Positions 33,485 through 42,596 of a stretch of DNA of 64,000 bases are shown here, one piece after another. Source of the stretch: CAYUQT01 sp964596165 (GTDB lineage: Bacteria > Planctomycetota > Phycisphaerae > UBA1845 > JAFGLZ01); contig CAZQTW010000028.1 in the NCBI GenBank assembly GCA_964596165.1, positions 7,461 to 71,460 on the forward strand, read 5' to 3'. The translations under genes were made by a program, and so were the position numbers. Each line of letters begins with the position of its first letter. The stretch's first letter is position 1. Below the pieces are notes generated by a model. It saw only the letters and a list, made by a program, of their open reading frames with translations, searched no databases and was not told the origin of the DNA.

Positions 33485-33976
33485 TTGGACTTCCAGATCG
33501 CCTGCACCTGCGGGCAGAACATGATCGTCGAATCCCAGCATGTGGGCCAAGATGTCCAGTGTCCCGGCTGCGGCGCCCTTCTTACTGTTCCCCCGGTGCC
33601 ACGAAGCGGGGATCCGGTTCCCGTGGTCTGGCCACGATCAAAGGACACGCCCCCCGAGGTCGTCTACGAACCCACCCAAGCCCAGACCGAGTACGCCCCT
33701 TTTCCATCCGCCTTGCCCCGGATCCATCGGAAGGCGATTGCCTCACTCGTATGCGGGATCATAGGACCTTTCGCGTGTCCGCCTGTTTTCGGCGTTGCCG
33801 CGCTTGCCCTGGCCACTCAGGCCAAGCTGGAGATCCGCATGCGACCCGACCTCTACAGCGGATTAAGTTTCGCAACGGCCGGACAGATCCTTGGGCTCGC
33901 CGGCTTGCTGATCACGGTCGGATGGTGTCTCGTGGGCGGATGCTGGGGCTTCTTACGCGGTCTGCAGGGGTTCTAA
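33485..33976 (+). CDS. Zinc-ribbon membrane protein (DUF4190-like)
   Basis: Small membrane protein of 163 residues. It begins with a zinc ribbon (CTCGQNM and CPGCGALL), followed by a Pro-rich linker of about 50 residues, then two hydrophobic segments enclosing a GLSFATAGQILGLAGL turn, as in DUF4190 proteins. TTG 33485 is chosen because AGAGGG ends 6 nt upstream and the product begins at the ribbon; GTG 33470 is the alternative. It is divergent from fliM. Function unknown; such ribbon-plus-DUF4190 proteins are common in planctomycetes. Confidence 0.75.
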   Translation: MDFQIACTCGQNMIVESQHVGQDVQCPGCGALLTVPPVPRSGDPVPVVWPRSKDTPPEVVYEPTQAQTEYAPFPSALPRIHRKAIASLVCGIIGPFACPPVFGVAALALATQAKLEIRMRPDLYSGLSFATAGQILGLAGLLITVGWCLVGGCWGFLRGLQGF

Positions 33977-33982
33977 GCAAGC

Positions 33983-35257
33983 TCAGATGCTCTCAGACGC
34001 TTCCAGGTGCTTGATCACGACCGCCCACTCAGGATCGAGGTTTCCAACATTGAGAACGGTAATCGGTTCAGGCGCAGCCGGCGCGACGACGGTGAGCGCG
34101 GCAGCCAAGAGCGGCTCACCTTGTGCGTCGAGTGGACCCCAGTGTGGCGCCTTCGGCGGATCGACGGTCAGCACATCTTCCTCGAGGTCCACCCTGGCAC
34201 CAAGTCGTCTGAGGTTATCCGGTAGCGCCACGGGCACGTTGTCCTTGCTCACCCCACGGAATCGAGTGGTCCCGTCGGCGAATGCTGCGACCAAGGCGAG
34301 TGGCACGGCCAAGCCGGCGTGCCCCGCCAAGTCGATTTCCGCTCCGCGGAGCCTTTCACCCTGCGGCGGACCTGCCACAGCCACGGCATCCGCCGACTCT
34401 TTCGTCAACGCCCCAAACCGGCGATAGGCCGTCAATACCCGATCGATCATCGACGGACGAGGGTCGGGGCCCAGCTCAATCGCGACGTACCCGCCGGTGA
34501 TCGCCGCCACGGCCCACAATGCCGCCGCCTCCGCCGGATCAGGCGGCACGGCGTACTCGCGCCCTTGGTACCGTTGTGGGGCGGCGACGATGAACTGAGT
34601 CCTCTTTTGCTCGATGAGGGTCACGCCGAAAGCGTCCACGACCTCGCAGACGGTGGCCAGTTCGGCCGGCGCCGGCGTGCCCGTGATTTCAATGAGGACA
34701 TCGTGGGAGGCGTAGGGGGCCACGACCAGCAGAGATGCCAGTGCTTCCAGTGAGAGCTCGGCAACGGTGATCCGACCGCCGCGCAGGCCTGCACTCTGCA
34801 TCGTCACCGGCAGCCGACCCACGTCGTTCTCGTATCCGATTCGCGCGCCAAGGTCCCGCAAGGCATCAACAATGAGGCCGACATGAAACCGTTCCTCGGC
34901 GGTTCCCCCCTCGATACGAAAGGGTCCGAATCCAAGCGAACAGATGGCGATCGCAAGGTGGGCGGCAAGGGGCGTGGGCAGCGACTCGAAGCTGCCTTCC
35001 TGCTCAGGCAAGTGTCCGCGCCGGCCATGAATCCTAAGCGTGCCACCGATCGGGTCCGACTCGATGAGAACCCCCAGCCTTCGCAGAAGGTCGATGATGG
35101 CATCCGTGCCCCGTTCCAATCGAGTTCGGCGGAGTGTCGACATTCCGTCGGCCAGTGCGGCTGCAACGGTCGCAACGGTGCCGGCGAGGGCAGAACCCGG
35201 AAGCGAGAGTCGCGCCTTTGGCGGATGCTTCAACGGCCTGGCATTGAAATCACCCAT
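33983..35257 (-). CDS. EPSP-synthase/MurA-fold protein lacking catalytic residues
   Basis: Homolog of the enolpyruvate transferase fold (424 residues) with the repeated alpha/beta subdomains of AroA. Matches include LADGMSTLRRTRLERGTDAIIDLLRRLGV and ITGGYVAIEL. Key catalytic positions differ: the phosphate-binding SKSxTxR reads GSALAGTV, the NAGT/R loop reads LPTPLAAH, KESDR reads SKDNV and the DHRMAM segment reads EPLLAAA. The MurA cysteine loop is also absent. The gene is intact and of normal length, so it is probably a pseudoenzyme under selection, or an enzyme with another activity, not the AroA of this organism. Confidence 0.72.
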   Translation of the reverse strand: MGDFNARPLKHPPKARLSLPGSALAGTVATVAAALADGMSTLRRTRLERGTDAIIDLLRRLGVLIESDPIGGTLRIHGRRGHLPEQEGSFESLPTPLAAHLAIAICSLGFGPFRIEGGTAEERFHVGLIVDALRDLGARIGYENDVGRLPVTMQSAGLRGGRITVAELSLEALASLLVVAPYASHDVLIEITGTPAPAELATVCEVVDAFGVTLIEQKRTQFIVAAPQRYQGREYAVPPDPAEAAALWAVAAITGGYVAIELGPDPRPSMIDRVLTAYRRFGALTKESADAVAVAGPPQGERLRGAEIDLAGHAGLAVPLALVAAFADGTTRFRGVSKDNVPVALPDNLRRLGARVDLEEDVLTVDPPKAPHWGPLDAQGEPLLAAALTVVAPAAPEPITVLNVGNLDPEWAVVIKHLEASESI

Positions 35258-36043
35258 GACCGGACCTCATGAACCTCAACCGATCCCGTCCTCGCCCGAT
35301 CAGCGGAGAGGCAGGACTTCAATCGCCTTGGATCATGGCCTCACGCTGCGCGCCGCCGACCGTCCCGCCCCTGAACCGAACTCCAATGATCCCATTCTTG
35401 GGTAAGATGCCGCGGAAGTCCAGATCGACCGTCTTGTTGACCCCCTCCGCCCTTGCCAACACATTAACGACCTTCTCGTCATTGATGTGGATCGTCATCG
35501 GGCGCCGGCCGGCTTTTTAGCAGACCGTTCCGATAGTACACGCCCCGCGTCGGCAATGCCCGCGCGCCCATCTGTTCTCCGTCGCCGCGCATCCAGTTGT
35601 TCGTCGACGGGATCGCAATCGTGCCGTCCTGCGCAATCCGCTAACCGCTGTTGGAGGTGTGTTCGGGTGCGATGCCGACGGCGCGGTCCGGCGTCGTCCG
35701 GGGATAATGTTCCATCGCCTCGGCGGCGATGTGGACGCAGAGATTGCATTGCCCGTTCTGGCCGTGGTACCACGGCACGATGATGCCGTGACGATCCTCG
35801 ACCGCATGGTGGGCGAAGCAGCGATTCTGCCTCGTCGCCGCCTGTGGTCTCGGCGGAACCACCTCCGAGACCCTCTTGCGTCAACCGGTCAAGGTGGGCC
35901 ATTTCTGTCGGAATTTGTCGGGCCGGCAGAGTCGCGCTCAGGAGACGTTGACGTTCAGGTCGCCACTTAACTAAAATGCAGTCAGGACATTTCGGAAGTC
36001 ATTTCTGCAGTCGTTTGGCGCATCGGCGCCGGGAGTAAGGGGC
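35258..36043. other. Decayed gene region
   Basis: About 790 bp with no intact gene. Several minus-strand frames read as pieces of one protein: QNRCFAHHAVEDRHGIIVPW (about 35641-35862), then IAQDGTIAIPSTNNWMRGD in a second frame, then the malectin-like fragment at 35319-35498 in a third. At least two frame changes and a stop separate them. The 36000 end holds the promoter region of the gene at 36044. Confidence 0.5.
35319..35498 (-). pseudogene. Malectin-like C-terminal fragment
   Basis: A 59-codon minus-strand frame reads TIHINDEKVVNVLARAEGVN followed by KTVDLDFRGILPKNGIIGV. This resembles the end of malectin/galactose-binding domains in secreted glycan-processing proteins, where a strand, then a ligand loop and a beta strand repeat. 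It is the C-terminal piece of the decayed gene in 35319-35900 and has no start context of its own. Confidence 0.45.
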
Positions 36044-36682
36044 ATGTCGATCGGTTTCTACTCTGTGCAAGAGGCTCAGGAACACTCGGGTCGGAGCGAG
36101 TTCGAGCTCAGGTCCCTCGCAAAGAGCGGCAAGCTCAGTGTGATTGAGGAGGACGGAACCACCTGGTTCAACGCCGCCGAGGTGGACAGTTTGGGCGGAC
36201 CGGAGACGGCGCCGCCGCTGGTGCTCGAGGACATCACGGATACTCCGGCGCCTGCTCCGGCGGCAAAGTCGGCTTCACCGGGTGCACCGGCTCCTGCCGG
36301 TCAACCGGCCCAAACCGCGGCGGCGCCCAAGAAGCCGGACATCACCGAAGTGAAGATTGCCCTGGAACCGGAGGACGAGGCGCCCCAGCCCGACGGCATG
36401 TCCAAGATCCGGCGGTTTGGGGAAGGCGGAATCACGGCCGGCAAGGCCTCGCACGATACGTCCCACCTTCGCAGGGCGTTGGTGGAAAGCGCCGAGGTCG
36501 CGACGCGTTGCCGCACGTTCCACGCAAAGCTCAATGACGCTTCACTGTCCTACCTCGACAACTTGATCAATGAGTGGGTCGATTCGAATCCCGATGTCGG
36601 CATCAAGTTCGCCACCAGCAGCATCGGCGTCGTCGAGGGCAAACACGCCGAACCGCACCTGATCGTGACCGTGTTCTACTAG
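36044..36682 (+). CDS. Hypothetical protein with MerR-like N-terminal domain
   Basis: Not recognised as a named family. The 212-residue protein has an N-terminal part (FYSVQEAQEHSGRSEFELRSLAKSGKL) that reads like an excisionase/MerR-type winged helix, a Pro/Ala-rich linker at about residues 70-110, and a C-terminal alpha/beta domain (LRRALVESAEVATRCRTFHAKL...PHLIVTVFY). The AGGGG before ATG 36044 is a good ribosome site. A hairpin (AACCGG-CACG-CCGGTT, 36686-36701) lies just after the stop codon but has no T-tract. Confidence 0.6.
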   Translation: MSIGFYSVQEAQEHSGRSEFELRSLAKSGKLSVIEEDGTTWFNAAEVDSLGGPETAPPLVLEDITDTPAPAPAAKSASPGAPAPAGQPAQTAAAPKKPDITEVKIALEPEDEAPQPDGMSKIRRFGEGGITAGKASHDTSHLRRALVESAEVATRCRTFHAKLNDASLSYLDNLINEWVDSNPDVGIKFATSSIGVVEGKHAEPHLIVTVFY

Positions 36683-37016
36683 ACGAACCGGCACGCCGGT
36701 TGCGCCGTCAATCAAAGCCGCGTTGGGAAGCGGTGTCCGCGAGCAGCGTATGGGGAGTGGTCTTGTCCGCCCGCGTTCGGGCATTCGGAAACGCCTATGC
36801 CCGGTGGGCGAAACACGCCCCATCGGCTGACGCCCCTCTCGGCAGCGGTGTGAAGACTCACGCGCCCGGGATGAAACGTGGACCTGCCTTGTCGACCGAT
36901 CGATGGAAGGCCGCCCGAGGAAGGGCTACCGGACGACAACCACACAGGCGATCGAGGCCCGGGAGGGATCGCTTCTCACTGATCCGCCGCACGGCTCCGC
37001 ACGCCGTCATCGACGC
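36683..37016. other. Intergenic region
   Basis: About 330 bp between convergent genes. Apart from the small hairpin at 36686-36701, I see nothing recognisable: no convincing frame, repeat or RNA gene. Confidence 0.4.
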
Positions 37017-37898
37017 CTACGACGGCAGCCCTGCAACCCATTCCTGCATCTCCTTCTCTCGTCGCTGCAACTCCGGGCTTATGTCCGTCCCCAGCGTCAA
37101 CTTCGCCGTCAGACCACCGTCGACGGTGATGTCTATGCCGGTGACGAAACGTGATTCGTCCGAGGCCAGATACAGGGCGCAATAGGCGATGTCCTCGGGC
37201 AGTCCGGTGAGGTGAAGCGCCTGGTAATACTTGTAGCGTTCCTTGACCACGTCGCCAAATCGTCGCTGAAACTCGGCCTCGTATTCCTCCCCATATCGCC
37301 GTCTGATCGCCTCCGCCTGTTCGTGGACCTCGATCGCGCCCGGGGAGATCACGTTGGCGCGAATCCCGAATGGCGCCAGTTCCATTGCCAACCCCCGCGT
37401 TCCGGCGATGATGCCCCCTTTGCTGGCCGCGTAGACCGAGTAGGGTCCGGCCGTTGCCAGGGCGTGGACGGACGACATGTTGATGATCGACCCCCCGCCG
37501 GCCTTCTTCATGTGGGGGACGGCGAAGTGAGTGGTCATCCACACGCTGCGCAGATTCGTGGCCATCAGACGGTCAAACTCTTCGACCGTTCGCGGGTCGT
37601 CGATCGCGTAGCAGGGCCAACCGACGCCCGCATTGTTGACCAGAATGTCGATCCGGCCAAATTGCTCGACGGCAAACCCGATCATACGTTCGATGTCCTT
37701 CACAACCGCGACATCGGTGATGATGCTGGCGACGGCTCCGCCCGCGGCGGCAATGGCTTGGTGAACGTTGTCGAGCTGTTTCTTCGTCCGGGCGGCCAGC
37801 ACGACCTTGGCGCCCTCGGCCGCGAACAGCCTGGCGATGCCCTCGCCGATTCCACGACCGGCGCCCGTGATGACCGCCACCTTGTCTTTCAACCTCAT
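37017..37898 (-). CDS. Short-chain dehydrogenase/reductase (glucose-dehydrogenase-like)
   Basis: Classical NAD(P)-dependent SDR of 293 residues. Cofactor motif TGAGRGIG near residue 12, NNAG near 90, and catalytic Ser-Tyr-Lys in MSSVHA...YSVYAASKGG. The DITVDGG end is conserved. ATG 37898 follows AGGTG at good spacing; a GTG three codons upstream (37907), right after the plsY stop, is the alternative. It closely follows plsY (9-nt gap) and a glycosyltransferase, and all three are probably one operon. The substrate is unknown. Confidence 0.88.
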   Translation of the reverse strand: MRLKDKVAVITGAGRGIGEGIARLFAAEGAKVVLAARTKKQLDNVHQAIAAAGGAVASIITDVAVVKDIERMIGFAVEQFGRIDILVNNAGVGWPCYAIDDPRTVEEFDRLMATNLRSVWMTTHFAVPHMKKAGGGSIINMSSVHALATAGPYSVYAASKGGIIAGTRGLAMELAPFGIRANVISPGAIEVHEQAEAIRRRYGEEYEAEFQRRFGDVVKERYKYYQALHLTGLPEDIAYCALYLASDESRFVTGIDITVDGGLTAKLTLGTDISPELQRREKEMQEWVAGLPS

Positions 37899-37907
37899 GT
37901 TACGCAC

Positions 37908-38588
37908 CTAGCTCGATGAGCCGTCCTGCCCCCGCTCGAGATGGTCCGGCGCCAATTCCTGTCCTGCCCGCAGCCGCTGAATGTTCGGCCAGTGCCGGAT
38001 GACCACCAACGCGGCGATTGCCACGGCGAAGATCACCAGTGGGACAAGCGATCTCAGGGACCATCTCGCGGCCAAGGCCGTTCCCACCATCAGCAACGGA
38101 AACGCCACAACGGCCGCGATCGATGCCACCGAGATGTATCCGCTGGCCCACTTCACGATCCACCAGAGGACGAACGCCAGTAGGCCGGGCAGGGTGTAGT
38201 AGGGCCAGATCGCCAGCACGACGCCCAGCGCGGTGGCGACTCCCCGACCGCCCCTGAACCCCAGGAAGATCGGGAGAAGATGCCCCAGGATGGCCGCAAG
38301 TGCCACCGCCAACCACGCCACCTGGCGCCAGGGGTCGACCTCGGCGCCCGGCGCGAGCCAACGTCCCGCGAGCAAGACGGGGACGAACCCTTTGAGGGCG
38401 TCGAGTACGAGAACGATGAAGAACCACGGCTTGCCCAAGACCCGTCCGGCGTTGCTGGCCCCGATGTTCCGGCTTCCGACGTTTCGGATGTCCACACCCT
38501 TGATTAGACCGGCAATCAGACCGAACGGAATCGAGCCGGCCAGGTAGCCAATGACGACGAACAACACACACACGCTCATAAGGCTCAT
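37908..38588 (-). CDS. plsY: Glycerol-3-phosphate acyltransferase
   Basis: Integral membrane acyl-phosphate:glycerol-3-phosphate acyltransferase (226 residues), first step of phospholipid synthesis. Family motifs are present: GYLAGSIPFGLI near the start, KGVDIRNVGSRNIGASNAGR (cytoplasmic loop), DALKG and GHLLPIFLGFRGGRGVAT. Several transmembrane helices match the known topology. The start codon overlaps the upstream glycosyltransferase stop by 4 bp (ATGA), so translation is coupled. Confidence 0.95.
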   Translation of the reverse strand: MSLMSVCVLFVVIGYLAGSIPFGLIAGLIKGVDIRNVGSRNIGASNAGRVLGKPWFFIVLVLDALKGFVPVLLAGRWLAPGAEVDPWRQVAWLAVALAAILGHLLPIFLGFRGGRGVATALGVVLAIWPYYTLPGLLAFVLWWIVKWASGYISVASIAAVVAFPLLMVGTALAARWSLRSLVPLVIFAVAIAALVVIRHWPNIQRLRAGQELAPDHLERGQDGSSS

Positions 38589-39757
38589 GACCTTTTCCTG
38601 TCGTGGCGCACTTCCTCGTAAACCTTCAACAGCTCCTCGGCGTGTCTGGCCATGCTCAGCCGGTCGCGGAGCCCTCGTCCCTGCGCGCCGCAGGCCCGGC
38701 GATGGTCGGGATCCGCCAAGCGTCGGATCCGATCGGCCAACTGGTCCACCTCGTCGGCTGAATCAATGACATAACCATGGACTCCGTCCTCAATGACGTC
38801 GGCCGCGCCGTTGTGCCGCGTGGTTATGACGGGTAGGCCGCTGACCAACGCCTCGAGCACGACCCGGCTGCACGGATCGTAGTACGTGGGATGGATGCAG
38901 ATGTCCGCAGCCTGGTAGAACGCCGCGGCCCGTTCGGTGGGTCCCACGAATGTCACGCGGTTGGCCACGCCTCGTCGTTGAGCCAATCGTTGAAAGCGAC
39001 CTGGGTTATCGCGGCCGACAACCAGCAGCCGGACGGGCAGGCCCTCCTTCTCCGTCAACCGCGCGACGGCCTCAATACCCGGACCGACCCCCTTGAGCCT
39101 GAAATTGTGGGCTACCAGCAGGAGGGCGATGTCATCCGGGCCAAGACCGAATTGACCGCGAATCGCTTGGCGCTCGTCCGATCGGCGGTCCTCGAAATCG
39201 GACGGCGGGTCCACCCCGTTGAACACCAGCCGGATACGTCGGTTGTCCACGTGGTAGTGCCGTTGAAGCTGCGCGACGACGTAGTGGCTCAAGGCGGCGA
39301 TCAACGGCCTGGGGCGGTGGGCGAAGACCTTGGCCTCTTGCCTCAACAACGACCGCTGTTTTGCGTTGAATCGGTTGGCGATCCGCTTGACGTCGCGCAA
39401 CCAGGGCGATTGGACAAGGGCGAGATTTCGCTCGACGCTTTCGGCGACCGTCCCGCCGCGGGGCTGATAGACGTCGCATCGGATCATGGGCAACATGGAG
39501 TGGACGACGTCGAACCGCTCCCGCTCGATGGCGGCTTCGGCTCGCCGTATGAATTGTGAGGTTTGGGCGTTTCGCGTGGGCACCTGGACACGCAGCGAAT
39601 GAACGGTCATTACCGGTGAACTCGGAATCCGACTGGCGGTGAACACGTGGACCTCACAACCCCGTCCGGCCAAGTGACGGATGAACTGGGTGGTGCTTGT
39701 CTCAGCCCCGCCGCGCCACGGTTCCAGCCGCTCTATGACGATTGCGACTCTCATCAT
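38585..39757 (-). CDS. GT4-family glycosyltransferase (WaaG-like)
   Basis: Retaining glycosyltransferase with GT-B fold (390 residues). The N-terminal part EPWRGGAETSTTQFIRHLAGRGCEVHVFT is typical of GT4, and the donor-binding region has the E-x7-E-like segment DICIHPTYYDPCSRVVLEALVSGLPVITT with conserved Ser/Glu pattern. It resembles lipopolysaccharide core transferases such as WaaG. ATGA overlap with plsY suggests a cell-envelope operon. Donor and acceptor are unknown. Two adjacent ATG codons (39755-39757 and 39752-39754) are possible starts. Confidence 0.9.
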   Translation of the reverse strand: MMRVAIVIERLEPWRGGAETSTTQFIRHLAGRGCEVHVFTASRIPSSPVMTVHSLRVQVPTRNAQTSQFIRRAEAAIERERFDVVHSMLPMIRCDVYQPRGGTVAESVERNLALVQSPWLRDVKRIANRFNAKQRSLLRQEAKVFAHRPRPLIAALSHYVVAQLQRHYHVDNRRIRLVFNGVDPPSDFEDRRSDERQAIRGQFGLGPDDIALLLVAHNFRLKGVGPGIEAVARLTEKEGLPVRLLVVGRDNPGRFQRLAQRRGVANRVTFVGPTERAAAFYQAADICIHPTYYDPCSRVVLEALVSGLPVITTRHNGAADVIEDGVHGYVIDSADEVDQLADRIRRLADPDHRRACGAQGRGLRDRLSMARHAEELLKVYEEVRHDRKRS

Positions 39758-39984
39758 CGCGGGAATTGTACCACCACAACCGTCGGCTGGCTAAGGGTTT
39801 GGCGGTGTTGACTCATCGTCTTGGGCGTTGAGATGCCCCGCGAGCCGGGGCGCGGCGTTCACCTTGTTTTTCAAGGGGCAATCGGATAAGCTGAATAACC
39901 TGTCGATGCGCGGTCGGGCTGAATTCAGCACCGACCGCTCTGCATTGAGTCGGCCGCGTGTTCGCCGTCGGAAAGGTGTCAGCC

Positions 39985-41058
39985 GTGGCAAAAGGCAAGA
40001 GATCTCCCGCGCTGTTTGAGGTCATCAATCGCGCTCAGATCAGTGGTCAGGAGCCTCGCCTCCAGATACCGCAATGGTGGCGGAATACCCTTGAGGCCGC
40101 TCAGGGCGATCCGAATCTCGCTCCGCCCCCTTCGCCGGAAGGCACGGTGGTCCGGCAAGAGCCCGCGGAGAACGAGGCGCTCAAAGACCCGGCACCGCCG
40201 CCGATTACCGAACATCCGGCGATTGCGACGCCAACCCTGCCGATCCGGCCCGAACCGGATTGGACTCAGGAAGAGGAAGAGGAAAGCCACGCATCCGAGA
40301 GTCTGGATGAGGCACCGCAACCTGGTTGGACGACGGAGTCCGACCCGCCGACCGAATCATCCGCAGATGTGCCGTCGAGCATCGTCCGGGTCTCGGACGG
40401 ACGGATCATGTTCTCGCTCGATCTGGCCGGCGCCGTGATCACGGTGGGCGTCGTGATCCTGACGCTGACGGCGAGCTTCGTGATTGGGCATCATTACGGC
40501 CGCGGGACGGGCTATGAACTGGCTCGTCAGTCGCTACAGGATCAAGCGGTCGACAGCGTCGAGCGAGCACGTCGCATGCAGCCCGACGGGTCGGTCTTGG
40601 CGTTGGGCAACTCGGATCCGTCGGCCGGTTCGGTCAAGGCTTCGGTGGTTCCGGCGCGCAGGCCGTCGGCGCCATCCGCGCCCGCGGTTTCCAAGCCGAG
40701 TGAGTCGGAATCGCCCGCCAAGGTCAGCCGCCACCTCGGCTGGAATTACCTGCTGATCCAGCACTGCCGCGGAGAGGACGCCCGTAATGAGGCCATGAAA
40801 GCCGAGCGGTTCATCTGCTCTCAGCTTCCGGCCGAGAACGGACAACCACCCGTGACCGTCGAACCCCATCCCGATGGAGGGTTCATGGTGCTCAGCACCT
40901 TGGGTTACGCCTCGGGTGATGCCGTCGGCAAGGAGGCGTTCCGCAGGTTTCAGGAATCCATCGTGAATGTCGGCAAGCTGTACCGCCAGCGGGGCGGTGG
41001 TTACGACTTCCGAGATGCCTACGCCATGAAACTATCGCGCATACCGAAAGGAAGGTAG
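39985..41058 (+). CDS. Single-pass membrane protein with SPOR-like C-terminal domain
   Basis: Protein of 357 residues. A cytoplasmic region begins with AKGKRSPALFEVINRA, followed by an acidic, Pro-rich linker (about residues 55-130), one transmembrane helix (about 150-170, DLAGAVITVGVVILTLTASFVIG) and an extracytoplasmic domain of about 110 residues (HLGWNYLLIQHC...DFRDAYAMKL) with the beta-alpha-beta pattern of SPOR-type domains. GTG 39985 is preferred over GTG 39958 because of the GGAAAGG before it and the conserved-looking MAKGKRSPALFEV start. It is followed at once by the small basic protein gene. Function unknown. Confidence 0.65.
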   Translation: MAKGKRSPALFEVINRAQISGQEPRLQIPQWWRNTLEAAQGDPNLAPPPSPEGTVVRQEPAENEALKDPAPPPITEHPAIATPTLPIRPEPDWTQEEEEESHASESLDEAPQPGWTTESDPPTESSADVPSSIVRVSDGRIMFSLDLAGAVITVGVVILTLTASFVIGHHYGRGTGYELARQSLQDQAVDSVERARRMQPDGSVLALGNSDPSAGSVKASVVPARRPSAPSAPAVSKPSESESPAKVSRHLGWNYLLIQHCRGEDARNEAMKAERFICSQLPAENGQPPVTVEPHPDGGFMVLSTLGYASGDAVGKEAFRRFQESIVNVGKLYRQRGGGYDFRDAYAMKLSRIPKGR

Positions 41059-41060
41059 TG

Positions 41061-41375
41061 ATGTCGTTGGATCGAACACTTAAGAGCCGCAGTGCCCTGA
41101 TTCGCCATCGCAACGTGTTGAGTCGGGCCGAGCGGTTGGAGAAGCTGGCAGATGAGGAGCGGTGGGACGAGTCGAAGAGTGTCTTCGGACTGCCGAAGGT
41201 CGCCCATCGCAAGAGCGCCGCGGGACACAAAGGCAAGAAGGAAGAGAAACCGGCGGCCGAGGGCGCTGTGGCCGAAGGCGCCGGGGCGCCGCCCGAGGCG
41301 ACGGCCGATGCCAAGAAGCCGGCGGACGCCAAGAAGTCGGCCGATGCCAAGAAGCCGGCGGATAAGAAGGGCTAA
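41061..41375 (+). CDS. PVC-type small basic protein with extended Lys/Ala tail
   Basis: The N-terminal 50 residues (MSLDRTLKSRSALIRHRNVL...FGLPKVAHRKS) match the conserved small basic protein of chlamydiae, verrucomicrobia and planctomycetes (TIGR04137 type), whose role is unknown, though an RNA or ribosome link has been suggested. Here it continues for about 50 residues of low-complexity Ala/Glu/Lys, ending in repeats KKPADAKKSADAKKPADKK. Usual members are only 50-60 residues long. ATG 41061 follows AAAGGAAGG; a GTG 3 bases earlier overlaps the previous stop. Useful as a phylum marker. Confidence 0.85.
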   Translation: MSLDRTLKSRSALIRHRNVLSRAERLEKLADEERWDESKSVFGLPKVAHRKSAAGHKGKKEEKPAAEGAVAEGAGAPPEATADAKKPADAKKSADAKKPADKKG

Positions 41376-41465
41376 CGTGCTCATTGGATCGGATTGCCTG
41401 GCGGCCGCCGTGCGGTGAAACGCGGCGGCCGTTTGCTTTGATCGACAACGTAAGGGAAACGCGCC

Positions 41466-42581
41466 ATGTCATCGGACCGGTTCATCGCCAAGCGGATGGG
41501 ACTCATCGACGCCTCCGGCGTTCGTCGAATGTTCGAGCTGGCGTCCTCTCGACCCAACGCGATCAGCTTTACCATCGGCCAGCCGGATTTCGATGTGCCC
41601 GAGCCCTGCAAGGCCGAGGCCATTCGCGCGATCCGGTCCGGTCGGAATGCGTACACGGTAACCCAAGGTATCCCCGAGCTCCGCAAGCGAATCGCCGAAG
41701 AACTGAAACGCCGGTATGACTGGTCGCCGGGCGTCATCGTGACCTCAGGCACGTCGGGCGGCATCCTGCTGACCCTGTTGGCTTGTCTCGACCCCGGAGA
41801 CGAGGTCATCCTGACCGATCCGTATTTCGTGCTTTACAAGCACGTGATCAACATGCTGGGCGGCAAACCGGTCTTTGTGAGCAGCTATCCCGACTTCCGC
41901 ATGCCCATCGCCGGCATCGAGGCCGCCGTCACGAAACGGACGCGGATTCTGCTGCTGAACTCGCCGTGCAACCCGACGGGCACGATCTACAGTGAAGGGG
42001 ATCTCAAGGCCGCCGCCGAGCTGGCCCGCAAGCACGACCTGCTCGTCGTCACCGACGAGATCTACGCCGACCTGACGTTTGACGGCGCCTGTCCGAGCAT
42101 CGTGCCCCACGCCCCCGAGCGGACGATTCTTCTCAGGGGCTTCAGCAAAGGCCACGCCATGACCGGCTGGCGGCTGGGCTACGCGGCCGGACCCGAACCG
42201 TTAATCCAAGAGATGATCAAGGTTCAACAGTACACCTTCGTCTGCGCGCCGAGCATGGTTCAGTACGCCGGTGTGGTGGCCATGGACACCGATGTCTCAA
42301 GTCATGTGGCGGACTATCGCCACAAGCGCGATCTGGTCTACAACGGACTCAAGGACGCGTTCGAGGTCGTGCGGCCCGGAGGCGGTTTCTACATCTTTCC
42401 GAAGACGCCGAAGAAGTATGCGAACGCAACGGAGTTTGTTACGGTGGCCGCCGAGCACGACGTGATCATCGTTCCCGGCAATGTCTTCAGCGGCCGCGAC
42501 ACGCACTTCCGGATCAGCTACGCCACCACGGACGACAAGATCGTCCGCGGCTGCGAAATTCTGTCCAAACTGGCCCAGTAG
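41466..42581 (+). CDS. Class I/II aminotransferase (aspartate-aminotransferase type)
   Basis: PLP-dependent transaminase of 371 residues, fold type I. The PLP lysine is in LLRGFSKGHAMTGWRLGY; the phosphate and ring-binding segments are TSGTSGGI, NSPCNPTG and TDEIYADL, and the C-terminal Arg motif is in HFRISYA. It resembles the archaeal-type and Thermus aspartate aminotransferase subfamily. Start ATG 41466 with AAGGG. The amino donor is inferred from the subfamily; aromatic or alanine transaminases are alternatives. Confidence 0.9.
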   Translation: MSSDRFIAKRMGLIDASGVRRMFELASSRPNAISFTIGQPDFDVPEPCKAEAIRAIRSGRNAYTVTQGIPELRKRIAEELKRRYDWSPGVIVTSGTSGGILLTLLACLDPGDEVILTDPYFVLYKHVINMLGGKPVFVSSYPDFRMPIAGIEAAVTKRTRILLLNSPCNPTGTIYSEGDLKAAAELARKHDLLVVTDEIYADLTFDGACPSIVPHAPERTILLRGFSKGHAMTGWRLGYAAGPEPLIQEMIKVQQYTFVCAPSMVQYAGVVAMDTDVSSHVADYRHKRDLVYNGLKDAFEVVRPGGGFYIFPKTPKKYANATEFVTVAAEHDVIIVPGNVFSGRDTHFRISYATTDDKIVRGCEILSKLAQ

Positions 42582-42596
42582 AGATCGACGAACGGG

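Noticed and set aside
41384..41719. Alternative plus-strand start before the aminotransferase
   Set aside because: It is out of frame with the PLP enzyme and reads Arg-rich sequence; ATG 41466 fits the family.
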